Shown piece by piece: positions 44,410 to 52,478 of a stretch of DNA of 64,000 nucleotides. The notes beneath the pieces were generated by a model. The model searched no databases, was not told the DNA's origin, and saw only the letters and a program-made list of their open reading frames with translations. This DNA is from JBDTSW01 sp963799815 (GTDB taxonomy: Bacteria; Actinomycetota; Thermoleophilia; Solirubrobacterales; 70-9): the NCBI GenBank assembly GCA_963799815.1, contig CAWCYG010000001.1, positions 499,713 through 563,712 on the forward strand, read 5' to 3'. Both the position numbers and the translations under genes were made by a program. The first letter of the stretch is position 1; each line of letters begins with the position of its first letter.

Positions 44410-44838
44410 ATGGCGACAACAGCTCCAAGCCCTGCAGCCGCCCACGAGGCATGGGGCGCCGTCTATGAGCTCTTCAGCCGCTACCGGCCGGTGATGCTCG
44501 CGATGCAGGCCGAGTACGGGTTGAAGCCGCCGATGGTCTTCGCGCTGAAGGAGCTCGACTCGCCGCAGCCGATGGGCAAGATCGCCAAGGTCCTGCACTG
44601 CGACAACTCGGCGGTCACGTGGATCACCGACCGCCTCGAGGAGCGCGGCCTGGTCGAGCGTCAGGCCGATCCGGGGGATCGCCGGGTAAAGCTCCTGGCG
44701 CTGACCGACGAGGGCAGGCGCGTACGCGACGAGATCGATGCCCGGCTGGCGGAACCCCCGCGGGAGATCGCCGCGCTCTCGGTCGCCGACCAGCGCGCCC
44801 TGCGCGACATCCTGCGCCGGGCGCTGGCCACCGAGTAA
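44410..44838 (+). CDS. MarR-family transcriptional regulator
   Basis: The 142-residue protein from ATG 44410 is a MarR winged helix: PPMVFALKELDSPQPMGKIA, the recognition helix HCDNSAVTWITDRLEERGLV, and the wing VERQADPGDRRVKLLALTDEG with the conserved DxRxxxL. It most likely represses itself and the divergent DrrA-like exporter through the palindrome overlapping its promoter; a phenolic or drug ligand would relieve repression. Confidence 0.9.
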   Translation: MATTAPSPAAAHEAWGAVYELFSRYRPVMLAMQAEYGLKPPMVFALKELDSPQPMGKIAKVLHCDNSAVTWITDRLEERGLVERQADPGDRRVKLLALTDEGRRVRDEIDARLAEPPREIAALSVADQRALRDILRRALATE

Positions 44839-44853
44839 CCCCGCCCCGTCGAG

Positions 44854-45633
44854 CTAGTCCGGGGCTGCCAGCAGCACCTGCTCGATCGACTGCGCGAGCC
44901 CGTCCTCGCCCACGTCGACGACGACCGCGTTGATCCAGACGTCCTCGTCTGCGGTCGTAAAGCGGATCGGCAGCTGCGTTCGAAACGACTCGACCGCCTG
45001 CTCGCGGCGGACGCCGAGCACGCCCGCGCGCGAGCCGGTCATCCCGACGTCGCAGATGAACGCCGTCCCCATCGGCAGCACCCGGGCGTCGGCGGTCGGA
45101 ACGTGGGTGTGGGTGCCCAGCACGGCTGCGACCCGGCCGTCGAGATGCCACCCCATCGCGATCTTCTCCGAGGTGGTCTCGGCGTGGAAGTCGACGAGGA
45201 TCAGGTCCGCCTCGTCTTCAAGGCGGTCGACGAGGGCGTCGGCCTCGGGAAAGGGCGAGCGGGCAGCGCGCATCTCGACGGTGCCGGAGAGGTTGATGAT
45301 CCCGACCCGCTTGCCGGCGGCCTCGATGACGATCGATCCCCGTCCCGGATTCCCCCTCATGTAGTTGGCGGGGCGGACGATGCGCTCCTCCCGGTCGAGG
45401 TAGTCGTAGGCGTCGCGGTGGCGATAGGTGTGGTTGCCGAGCGTGATCGCGTTGACGCCGACGGCGTAGATCTCCTTCGCCGTCTTCTCGGTGATACCGA
45501 GCCCGCCCGCGGCGTTCTCGCCATTGGCGACGACGAGATCAGGGGCATGGCGCTCCCGCAGGACGGGCATGGCGCGCTCGAGGCCGGCCCGCCCGGGCTT
45601 GCCAACGATGTCGCCGATAAAGAGGACCCGCAC
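44854..45633 (-). CDS. YmdB-family metallophosphoesterase
   Basis: GTG 45633 opens MRVLFIGDIVGKPGR, the family start. The 259-residue protein contains the metal-site motifs GDIVG, NGENAAGGLGIT, TLGNHTYRHRD, VDFHAETTSEK and GTHTHVPTAD, all diagnostic of the YmdB/TIGR00282 family of calcineurin-like 2',3'-cAMP phosphodiesterases, which influence RNA processing and development in Bacillus. Length is normal. It converges with marR; in many genomes it follows rny, which is not in view here. Confidence 0.9.
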   Translation of the reverse strand: MRVLFIGDIVGKPGRAGLERAMPVLRERHAPDLVVANGENAAGGLGITEKTAKEIYAVGVNAITLGNHTYRHRDAYDYLDREERIVRPANYMRGNPGRGSIVIEAAGKRVGIINLSGTVEMRAARSPFPEADALVDRLEDEADLILVDFHAETTSEKIAMGWHLDGRVAAVLGTHTHVPTADARVLPMGTAFICDVGMTGSRAGVLGVRREQAVESFRTQLPIRFTTADEDVWINAVVVDVGEDGLAQSIEQVLLAAPD

Positions 45634-45744
45634 GCCCGCGGCAGCATAGACGGGGATTCGAGGTGCGACCGCATCCGCACATCCCCTGGGGCGCGTGCCG
45701 GAGCGCCGGGCTTTAGGTGGGTGCACCCGAGAAGGAGACTGATC

Positions 45745-46008
45745 TTGAAGCGTCCCCGTCACCGCACCACTGCCCGAATCGCCGTTGCCGCGATCGCCAC
45801 CGGCGGCCTCACCGCCGTCGGGGCCACCGCCGCTGCCGGCGGGGAGTCCAAGGGCTCGCCGACGCGCCCGCCCTGGAATCGCAGCTGCGTGGTCGAGATC
45901 CGCGCCCACGACGACGGCTCGGCAAGCCTCTCGTGCCGCCGACGCAGCCGCCCGTTCGCCGCTGTGGACGCCGAGAGCGGCCGCATCCAGTTCTTCAACT
46001 CGCGCTGA
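45745..46008 (+). CDS. Small secreted protein with one disulfide-type Cys pair
   Basis: TTG 45745 follows GAAGGAGA at good spacing. The 87-residue product begins LKRPRHRTTARIAVAAIATG and continues with a typical Ala-rich signal peptide, mature from about residue 31. Two Cys (NRSCVVEIR and ASLSCRRR) frame a short beta-like segment ending GRIQFFNSR. Unknown function; extracytoplasmic location is the only secure inference. Confidence 0.6.
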   Translation: MKRPRHRTTARIAVAAIATGGLTAVGATAAAGGESKGSPTRPPWNRSCVVEIRAHDDGSASLSCRRRSRPFAAVDAESGRIQFFNSR

Positions 46009-46069
46009 ACGGTGCCAATGCCCCCTGGCCGGGGCGTACCGCTCACGCGACCGTCTAGCTTTCGCCGGC

Positions 46070-46786
46070 ATGGCCGGCGACCGACAGGTGGTGATCGAGG
46101 CGCGGGCGCTCTCCAAGCGCTTCGGTGAGCACGAGGCCCTCCGAAGCGTCTCGTTCGAGGCTCGTCGGGGTGAGCTCCTGGCCGTGATCGGGCCGAACGG
46201 GGCGGGCAAGACGACGCTGCTCTCGATCCTCGCGGGGATCCGAAGGGCGGACTCGGGCGAGGTGAGCCGGACTCCGGGCGAGATCGGCTGGGTCCCGCAG
46301 CAGGCCGCGCTCTATCGCCGGCTCACGGTGGCCGAGAACCTGAAGCTGTTCATCAGGCTCGAAAGCGTCGCCGAGCCCGAGCGCGTGCTCGAGCGAATGC
46401 TGGAGCAGACCGGCCTCGCCGACCGCCGCGACGACCAGGTCGGGACGCTGTCCGGCGGGAATCAGCAGCGGGTGAACATCGCGATCGGCCTTCTGGATCG
46501 GCCCGGGGTGCTGCTGCTCGACGAGCCCTCATCCGGCCTCGACCCGCGACAGCGCGAGCGCCTCTGGGAATTCGTCAACGGTCTCGCGGGCGCGGGCACC
46601 ACGGTCATCTTCTCGACGCACTACATCCAGGAGGCCGAGCGCTACGGGGATCGCCTGCTGGTCCTCGCCGATGGCGAGCGGGTCTTCGACGGCACCCCGC
46701 AGGAACTGCACGGCGACGTCGGCGAGGAGGGCGCCCGCGACTTCGAGGAGGCCTTCGTTCACTACCTCCGCAAGCGCGGGCACTGA
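46070..46786 (+). CDS. ABC transporter ATP-binding protein (NatA-like)
   Basis: ATG 46070 gives 238 residues with Walker A VIGPNGAGKTTLLSILAG, Q-loop WVPQQAALYRRLTVAENLKL, signature GTLSGGNQQRVNIAIGLLDRP, Walker B VLLLDEPSSGLDPRQ and the H-loop FSTHYIQEAE. It energises the permease whose ATG lies 1 base after its stop. Similar pairs export sodium, drugs or cell-envelope components. Confidence 0.9.
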   Translation: MAGDRQVVIEARALSKRFGEHEALRSVSFEARRGELLAVIGPNGAGKTTLLSILAGIRRADSGEVSRTPGEIGWVPQQAALYRRLTVAENLKLFIRLESVAEPERVLERMLEQTGLADRRDDQVGTLSGGNQQRVNIAIGLLDRPGVLLLDEPSSGLDPRQRERLWEFVNGLAGAGTTVIFSTHYIQEAERYGDRLLVLADGERVFDGTPQELHGDVGEEGARDFEEAFVHYLRKRGH

Positions 46787-46787
46787 G

Positions 46788-48149
46788 ATGCGCTGGCTCC
46801 TCCTGAAGGACCTGCAGATATTGCGACGCTCGCCGCTGGTGAGCACGCTGCTCGTGCTCTATCCGGTCGTGATCGCGATTCTGATCGGGTTCGCGCTCTC
46901 CGACGACAGCGGCAAGCCGCGCGTCGCTTTCCTCAACCTCGTCGATCCCGAGGAGGAGTTCGCGATCGACGGCGGCGAGGACACCCTCGACCGTGGGCTC
47001 GCGCGGGAGGAACTCTGCAAGCGCGTCGAGTGCGTCGACGTGGAGACGCGAGAGGAGGCGGAGGAGAAGGTCGCCGACGGCGACGTCCTCGGCGCCCTGA
47101 TCGTCCCGCCCGACATCCTCGAGAAGCTGAGCTCGCTCACGTCGCTCGATCCCGAGCAGCCGACCGTCGAGGTGCTGGTCAACGAGGACGATCCCGTCAA
47201 GGCCCAGCTCGTGGACGACCGGATCCAGGCGCTCGTCACCGAAGCAAACCTGATCCTCTCGCAGCGGATCTCCGAGTCGGCGAAGGCGTACCTCGACATC
47301 CTGATCGAGGGCGGCACCTTCGAGGTGCCGCTGCTCGGAGAGACCTTCGACATCCTCGGTCTGTCGCGGGCGGCGGAGATTCTGACGTCGGTCGGGCAGG
47401 AGCTTCCCCCGGATTCTGCGGCCGCCAAGCAGGTCAGCTCGGTGATCGAGTTCGCGAGCCTCGCGGAGGAGAACCTCGACTTCGCGCTGCCGTTGCTCGG
47501 GGCTGTGGCATCGCCGATCGAGGTGGAGAAGGAGGTCGTCGCGGGCGACGCCGCGTCGCTGGACTCGTTCGCGATCTCGGTCGCGGCCACCGTCACCCTG
47601 ATGTTCGTGACCGTCCTGCTCGTCGCCGGATCGCTGGCGCTCGAGCGCGAGGAGAACGCCTACCCCCGGCTGACGCGCGGCCTCGTGAGCCCCGGCGAGC
47701 TCCTGGCCGAGAAGGTGACTCTCGGGATCGTCGTCTCCGTGGTGGTGACGCTGCTGATGCTGGCCGGCCTCTCGATCTTCGTGAACATCGACTGGAGCAG
47801 AGTGCTGCTGATCGGGACTGCGATCCTGGCCGGCGGCGCGGCCTTCGCCGCATTCGGAGCAGCCATCGGCGCCGCGGCCCGCGAGGTCCGGGCGTCGTCG
47901 CTGCTCGCGTTCATGATCTCGCTGCCGATCGCGTTCCTCTCGCTGGTCCCCTCGGGCACGGTTGGCGCCGGGTTGTTCGACGTGATCCAATTCGTTCGGG
48001 CGCTGTTTCCGTTCGACCCGGCTCTCGACGCGATGTCGGGTGCGCTCGACGAGGCCGGCCCCTCGATCGGCGTGGCGGTCGCGCACTTGGCCGCGATAGC
48101 GGTCGCCTACGGCGTTCTGGCCAGGCTGGCGTTGCGGCGCTTCGCCTAG
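46788..48149 (+). CDS. ABC-2 type permease with large extracytoplasmic domain
   Basis: The 453-residue protein begins MRWLLLKDLQILRRSPLVST with TM1 (LVLYPVVIAILIGFALSD). An extracellular region of about 230 residues rich in Glu/Asp follows, then five TM helices including SIFVNIDWSRVLLIGTAILA and IGAAAREVRASSLLAFMISL. This TM1-loop-5TM layout is the NatB/YhgE-like subset of ABC-2 exporters. It is translationally coupled to the NatA-like ATPase. Confidence 0.85.
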   Translation: MRWLLLKDLQILRRSPLVSTLLVLYPVVIAILIGFALSDDSGKPRVAFLNLVDPEEEFAIDGGEDTLDRGLAREELCKRVECVDVETREEAEEKVADGDVLGALIVPPDILEKLSSLTSLDPEQPTVEVLVNEDDPVKAQLVDDRIQALVTEANLILSQRISESAKAYLDILIEGGTFEVPLLGETFDILGLSRAAEILTSVGQELPPDSAAAKQVSSVIEFASLAEENLDFALPLLGAVASPIEVEKEVVAGDAASLDSFAISVAATVTLMFVTVLLVAGSLALEREENAYPRLTRGLVSPGELLAEKVTLGIVVSVVVTLLMLAGLSIFVNIDWSRVLLIGTAILAGGAAFAAFGAAIGAAAREVRASSLLAFMISLPIAFLSLVPSGTVGAGLFDVIQFVRALFPFDPALDAMSGALDEAGPSIGVAVAHLAAIAVAYGVLARLALRRFA

Positions 48150-48176
48150 GCCGCCGAGGGGGTAGGCTCGCGGTCT

Positions 48177-48650
48177 ATGGCCGAGACGCCGGCAACCGAC
48201 GACAGATCGCGCTCCCGCCAGGTCGTCGCCTCCTACGACAACTACGAGGAGGCCGAGCGCGCGGTCGACTACCTCTCCGACAACCAGTTTCCGGTCGAGA
48301 AGGTGGCCATCATCGGCACCGGCCTGAAGACCGTCGAACAGGTGGCAGGCCGGGTCACGACGGGCCGCGCGGCGCTGATGGGAGCGATGCAGGGAGCGAT
48401 GATCGGCCTGCTCTTCGGGCTCTTCTTCGGCATCATCTTCGACGGCGTCGACTTCCTCGGAGTGGTCGCCTACGGCCTGATCGTGGGAACGGTCTTCGGC
48501 TCGATCTTCGGGGCCCTGGCGCAGGCCGCCCAGGGCGGGCGTCGCGACTTTGCCTCCGTGCGCAGCATGCAGGCGGAGCAGTACGAGATTCAGGTCGAGC
48601 AGGCTGAGGCCGACCGAGCCTCGGAGCTCCTGCGCAGCATGACCACCTAA
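48177..48650 (+). CDS. General stress protein (GSP17M/YflT-like) with membrane hairpin
   Basis: The 157-residue protein from ATG 48177 has RQVVASYDNYEEAERAVDYL, then NQFPVEKVAIIGTGLKTVEQ, the general stress protein 17M domain. A Gly-rich TM hairpin follows (GAMQGAMIGLLFGLFFGIIF, GLIVGTVFGSIFGALAQAA) and a C-terminal QYEIQVEQAEADRASELL strand/helix. Such proteins are stress-induced in Gram-positives; molecular role unknown. Confidence 0.85.
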   Translation: MAETPATDDRSRSRQVVASYDNYEEAERAVDYLSDNQFPVEKVAIIGTGLKTVEQVAGRVTTGRAALMGAMQGAMIGLLFGLFFGIIFDGVDFLGVVAYGLIVGTVFGSIFGALAQAAQGGRRDFASVRSMQAEQYEIQVEQAEADRASELLRSMTT

Positions 48651-48706
48651 CCCAGCCCGGCGAACGCACACATACGGGCATCAGGAATGCGCGGGGCGGG
48701 TAACAA

Positions 48707-49689
48707 GTGGGCGTGGACGAGCATTCCGCCACCCCGGAGGACCTGGCCCCACTCGAGCTTCGCCAGTTGCGCGAGCTGGACGTCGCCCGCGCGGCCGGCG
48801 AGGATCGCGCCTCATACATCAGCGCCGCCTCGGCCGTGGTGCGCCGCGGGGACTTCACCTACGTCGTCGGCGACGACGAGCTCGACCTGGGTGTGTTCGC
48901 CGTCTCCGCGTCAGAGCCCGGCGAGATGCGGCGTGCCCTCGAGGGAAAGACGCCGGGGGACGCAGACGAGCGCAAGCGCGAGAAGGCCGACCTGGAGGCG
49001 CTGAGCGCGCTCCCCCCTTCAACGGTGCCCCGTACGGCGGCCTGCTCGGGCTGGGGTCGGGCTCCAAACGAAGCCGAGACCGCGGGTTCTGGTGGAAGCT
49101 CGCCGCCGATGGCTCCCTCGACGGCGACCCGCGCGAGATCGACCTGGCGCCGCTCTACGAGATGCTGCGAGGCGAGATCGAGGAGCTGAACGTGGAGGGC
49201 GCCGCCGTGCTCGGCGACGCTCTCTGGCTCTTTCACCGAGGAAACGACGAGGGCAGCCAAAACGCCGTAATCGAGCTCTCACTGGAGGAGGTCATGAACT
49301 CGATGCTCAACGACGGCAAGCTCGACGTGGAGGAGCTGAAGGGCGTGCGCGAGTACGACCTCGGCGAGCTCAACGGCACCCGCCTGTGCTTCTCGGACGC
49401 GACCCCGCTCTCCGACGAGCTGATCGTGTTCACGGCCTCGGCCGAGGTCGACGACGACTCCGCAGCCGACGGCGAGATTCGCGGCTCGGTGGTCGGCACG
49501 ATCGCCATGGACGGGACCGTCCACCGCCTGCGCACCATCGACCGCAGGTGGAAGGTCGAGGGCGTGCACGCCGCGATCGACACCGGCGTCATCGACCTGG
49601 TCTTCGTCTGCGACCAGGACGCCGACGAGGCGTCGCCATTGCTCAGCGCAACGATGCCGGCCGACGCGGCGCTCGAACAGCGCGACTGA
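48707..49689 (+). CDS. DUF6929-like protein (frameshift near 49018)
   Basis: GTG 48707 starts a protein of about 327 residues. APLELRQLRELDVARAAGED, SYISAASAVVRRGDFTYVVGDDELDLGVF and the corrected PYGGLLGLGSGSKRSRDRGF match a family of beta-propeller-like uncharacterised proteins (DUF6929 type). A slip in a C6 run near 49018 splits it. No catalytic residues are recognisable and there is no signal peptide. Confidence 0.68.
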
Positions 49690-49722
49690 GCTCAAGTCGC
49701 CACGGTTCGCGACCTCTACGCC

Positions 49723-50249
49723 TCAGTCGCCGTCCTCGTCCGAGCCGTCATCACCATCGTCGCCGTCAGTGCTCCCCTCGTCCTGGTCGGAGTCCGAGTC
49801 CTCGTCCCCGTCGGAGCCTCGGCGTCGTCCCCGTCAGTGCTCCCCTCGTCCTGGTCGGAGTCCTCATCCTCGCCGTCATCGTCCTCGTCCTCGTCGTCCC
49901 CACTCTCCCGCTCCTCGTCACTGGGTAGCGTGGCCGGGACGGGCGTCTCGGTCCCACCGGCCTCAGCCTTATCGTCTGACTCATCGTCATCGGAGTCCTC
50001 GCCGCCGTCGTCCTCGTCGCCGGAGGCCCCATCCCCGTCATCGGAGTCCTCGCCGCCGCCGTCGTCGCCGGAGCCCTCATCGCCGTCGTCCTCGTCTCCA
50101 CCGTCCGAGCTCTCCTCGGCACCGTCCTCCTCACTGCTCTCCTCGTCCTGGCTCTCCTCGCCGCTGTCGCTCCCGCTCGACCCGGAGTCCTCGTCCTTCT
50201 CCTCCTGGTCGTCTGCCCCCTCGTCCTCGGTGCCGTTGTCGTCCTGCAT
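49723..50249 (-). CDS. Extremely acidic Asp/Glu/Ser/Gly protein (frameshifted near 49825)
   Basis: On the minus strand GAGAGGAGAGCTG directly precedes ATG 50249. The roughly 175-residue product is almost entirely Asp, Glu, Ser and Gly, such as DEDSGSSGSDSGEESQDEES and GSGDDGGGEDSDDGDGASG, apart from a short TETPVPATLPS break. A one-base slip near 49825 diverts the tail; corrected, it ends DDGDDGSDEDGD at TGA 49723-49725. It is disordered and strongly anionic; calcium binding or a DNA-mimic role are guesses. The S/P-rich open frame on the other strand is its shadow. Confidence 0.6.
49763..49863. repeat. 33-bp direct repeat inside the acidic-protein gene
   Basis: The 33 bases at 49763-49795 recur exactly at 49831-49863. 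The period is 68 bases, one short of an in-frame 69, which agrees with a one-base deletion between the copies and supports the frameshift reconstruction. It encodes DSDQDEGSTDG twice. Confidence 0.75.
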
Positions 50250-50370
50250 CAGCTCTCCTCTCGCACGGTTTCAGGACGCAACGTTCCCGCTCGGCGCGAA
50301 AATCAACCGCGCTCGGCGGCCCGCCCAATCGGCGCTGGGCCGCTGGACGGAGCGCCCTAGACTTCCCGCC

Positions 50371-51342
50371 GTGAGCTTTCCCGCTACGCGCATGCGGCGC
50401 CTGCGGCGGACGAAGGCGCTCCGCGACCTCGTTGAGGAGACGGAGCTCTCCCCGCGGCATCTCGTGCAGCCTCTTTTCGCCGTCGCCGGCGAGGACGTAC
50501 GCGAGGACGTGGAATCGATGCCGGGCATCGAGCGGTTCTCGATCGGCGAGCTCGTCGCGGAGGCGACCGAGCTTCAGGCTGCCGGCGTCGGGGCGGTGAT
50601 TCTCTTCGGCATCCCCTCCGACAAGGACGACGCCGGCTCCGGCGCCTACGACGACGAGGGCGTCGTGCAGATGGCGGTGCGGGCGCTCAAGGAGGCCCAC
50701 CCCGAGCTCGTGGTGATGACCGACGTATGCCTCTGCGAGTACACCTCACATGGGCACTGCGGCTTCCTGCGTGACGGCGAGGTCGACAACGACATCACCC
50801 TCGAGTTGCTCGCGCGCACGGCGATCTCACACGCCGAGGCGGGCGCCGACGCCGTCGCGCCCAGCGACATGATGGACGGCCGCGTGATGGCCATCCGCCA
50901 CCAGCTCGACGAGGAGGGCCACCCCAACGTCCCGATCATCGCCTACTCGGCCAAGTTCGCCTCGGCCTTCTACGGGCCCTTCCGTGCGGCCGCGGAATCG
51001 ACTCCGCAGGAGGGCGATCGCCGCGGGTACCAGATGAACCCCGCCAACGCTCGCGAGGCGCTGCGCGAGATCGCCCTCGACGTCGAGGAGGGCGCCGACA
51101 TGGTGATGGTGAAGCCCGCCGGCCCCTATCTCGACCTGATCGCGAAGGTGCGCGAGCGCTTCGACCTTCCGATCGCCGCCTACCAGGTCTCGGGGGAGTA
51201 CTCGATGCTGAAGGCTGCCGCGCAGCAGGGTTGGATCGACGAGCAGGCCGCGGTGACCGAGTCACTTCTGTCAATCCGTCGCGCGGGGGCCGACGTGATC
51301 ATCAGCTACTTCGCGAAGGAGTTCGCCCAGTGGCAGGCGTGA
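50371..51342 (+). CDS. hemB: Delta-aminolevulinic acid dehydratase (porphobilinogen synthase)
   Basis: GTG 50371 gives a 323-residue enzyme, normal HemB length. It condenses two 5-aminolevulinate molecules into porphobilinogen. Visible motifs are RRTKALRDLVEET, VQPLFAVAGED, the zinc-type Cys cluster TDVCLCEYTSHGHCGFL, the active-site Lys in IIAYSAKFASAFYGPF, and the second Lys in MVMVKPAGPYLDLI. Three Cys indicate a zinc-dependent rather than Mg-only form. It overlaps the next gene, beginning a hemB-ahb-hemL operon. Confidence 0.95.
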   Translation: MSFPATRMRRLRRTKALRDLVEETELSPRHLVQPLFAVAGEDVREDVESMPGIERFSIGELVAEATELQAAGVGAVILFGIPSDKDDAGSGAYDDEGVVQMAVRALKEAHPELVVMTDVCLCEYTSHGHCGFLRDGEVDNDITLELLARTAISHAEAGADAVAPSDMMDGRVMAIRHQLDEEGHPNVPIIAYSAKFASAFYGPFRAAAESTPQEGDRRGYQMNPANAREALREIALDVEEGADMVMVKPAGPYLDLIAKVRERFDLPIAAYQVSGEYSMLKAAAQQGWIDEQAAVTESLLSIRRAGADVIISYFAKEFAQWQA

Positions 51343-52478
51343 CCGGCGACGGCATCACCACGGCTGGCGCGACGCCGAAGCTGCGCTCGCGCAAGGACGG
51401 CGCCGCCATCCCCCTCGACGACGCCGATAAGCGCCTGATGAACCTGTTGCAGTCGCGCTTCCCCCTCGACCCCGAGCCGTACGTCGCGATCGCCGCCGCC
51501 GCCGAGCTCGATCTCGACGACACGATGGAGCGCACCCGGCGCCTCGTCGACGAGCGGATCATCCGCGAGATCACCCCGATCTTCGACACGCGGGCGCTCG
51601 GCTACTCGTCGATGCTGGTGGCCGCAAAGGTCGACGCGGAGCACCCCCACCGCGCCGCCAAGATCATCAACTCCCACCCGGGCGTCTCGCACAACTACCT
51701 GCGCACGCACGAGTTCAACCTCTGGTTCACGATCGCCACACCCCCCGACTCGGAGCTCGGGCTCGAGGCCACGTTGGAGGTTCTGCAGGAGCTGACCGGC
51801 GCGGAGTCGATCCGCCAGCTGCCGACCCTCCGTCTGTTCAAGATCAACATGAACCTGGAGATGGAGAAGGGCACCGACGCCCTCGCGGCCGCCGCCGAGG
51901 CAGCGCCCCCGCGCGAACTCGAGGCGCAGCCCTACGACGACACCGACATCGCTGTGATCAGGGCGCTGCAGGGGCCGATGGACGTCGTCGACCGGCCCTA
52001 CGACGAGGCCGCCTCGGAGGCCGGGATGAAGACCGCAGCGCTGCTCGAACACCTCCGCGGCATGGTCGATCGCCAGATCCTGCGTCGCGTCGCGGCGATC
52101 CTCTACCACCGGCGGGCTGGCTTCTCGGCCAACGGCATGGGCGTGTGGCGCGTGCCGGAGGAGGAGGTACTGGAGACGGGCACCCGCATGGCCGCTGTCC
52201 GCGGCGTCTCTCACTGCTATGAGCGCCCCACCTACGCCGACTGGCCGTATTCGGTCTTCACCATGGCCCACGGCCGCTCGAAGGAGGAGTGCGACGCGAT
52301 CCTCGACTCGATCGCGGACGAGCACGACCTGCACGGCGACGACCGTGCCGTCCTCTACTCGTCGACGGAGTTCAAGAAGATCCGGCTGCGGTACTTCACC
52401 CCGGACTACGCGGCGTGGGAGGCGGATCCGGCAGCCGCTGTCGCCGCGCACGCGAACGGCAACGGAGCCGCGCGCTGA
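51339..52478 (+). CDS. Fused AhbA/AhbB-like siroheme decarboxylase (Lrp/AsnC type)
   Basis: GTG 51339 overlaps the hemB stop (GTGA); GTG 51330 is also in frame. The 379-residue protein carries two tandem AsnC-like units. The first has KRLMNLLQSRFPLDPEPYVA, then LGYSSMLVAAKVD and HNYLRTHEFNLWFTIA. The second has RRVAAILYHRRAGFSANGMG and VSHCYERPTYADWPYSVFTM. These are the AhbA and AhbB signatures, with His and Arg residues that decarboxylate siroheme to didecarboxysiroheme. AhbA and AhbB are normally separate proteins. Location between hemB and hemL supports a tetrapyrrole role over plain transcription control. Confidence 0.75.
   Translation: MTGDGITTAGATPKLRSRKDGAAIPLDDADKRLMNLLQSRFPLDPEPYVAIAAAAELDLDDTMERTRRLVDERIIREITPIFDTRALGYSSMLVAAKVDAEHPHRAAKIINSHPGVSHNYLRTHEFNLWFTIATPPDSELGLEATLEVLQELTGAESIRQLPTLRLFKINMNLEMEKGTDALAAAAEAAPPRELEAQPYDDTDIAVIRALQGPMDVVDRPYDEAASEAGMKTAALLEHLRGMVDRQILRRVAAILYHRRAGFSANGMGVWRVPEEEVLETGTRMAAVRGVSHCYERPTYADWPYSVFTMAHGRSKEECDAILDSIADEHDLHGDDRAVLYSSTEFKKIRLRYFTPDYAAWEADPAAAVAAHANGNGAAR

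Noticed and set aside
49837..50370. Ser/Pro-rich N-terminal extension of HemB on the plus strand
   Set aside because: It is the antisense of the acidic minus-strand gene; HemB length and GTG 50371 fit the family.
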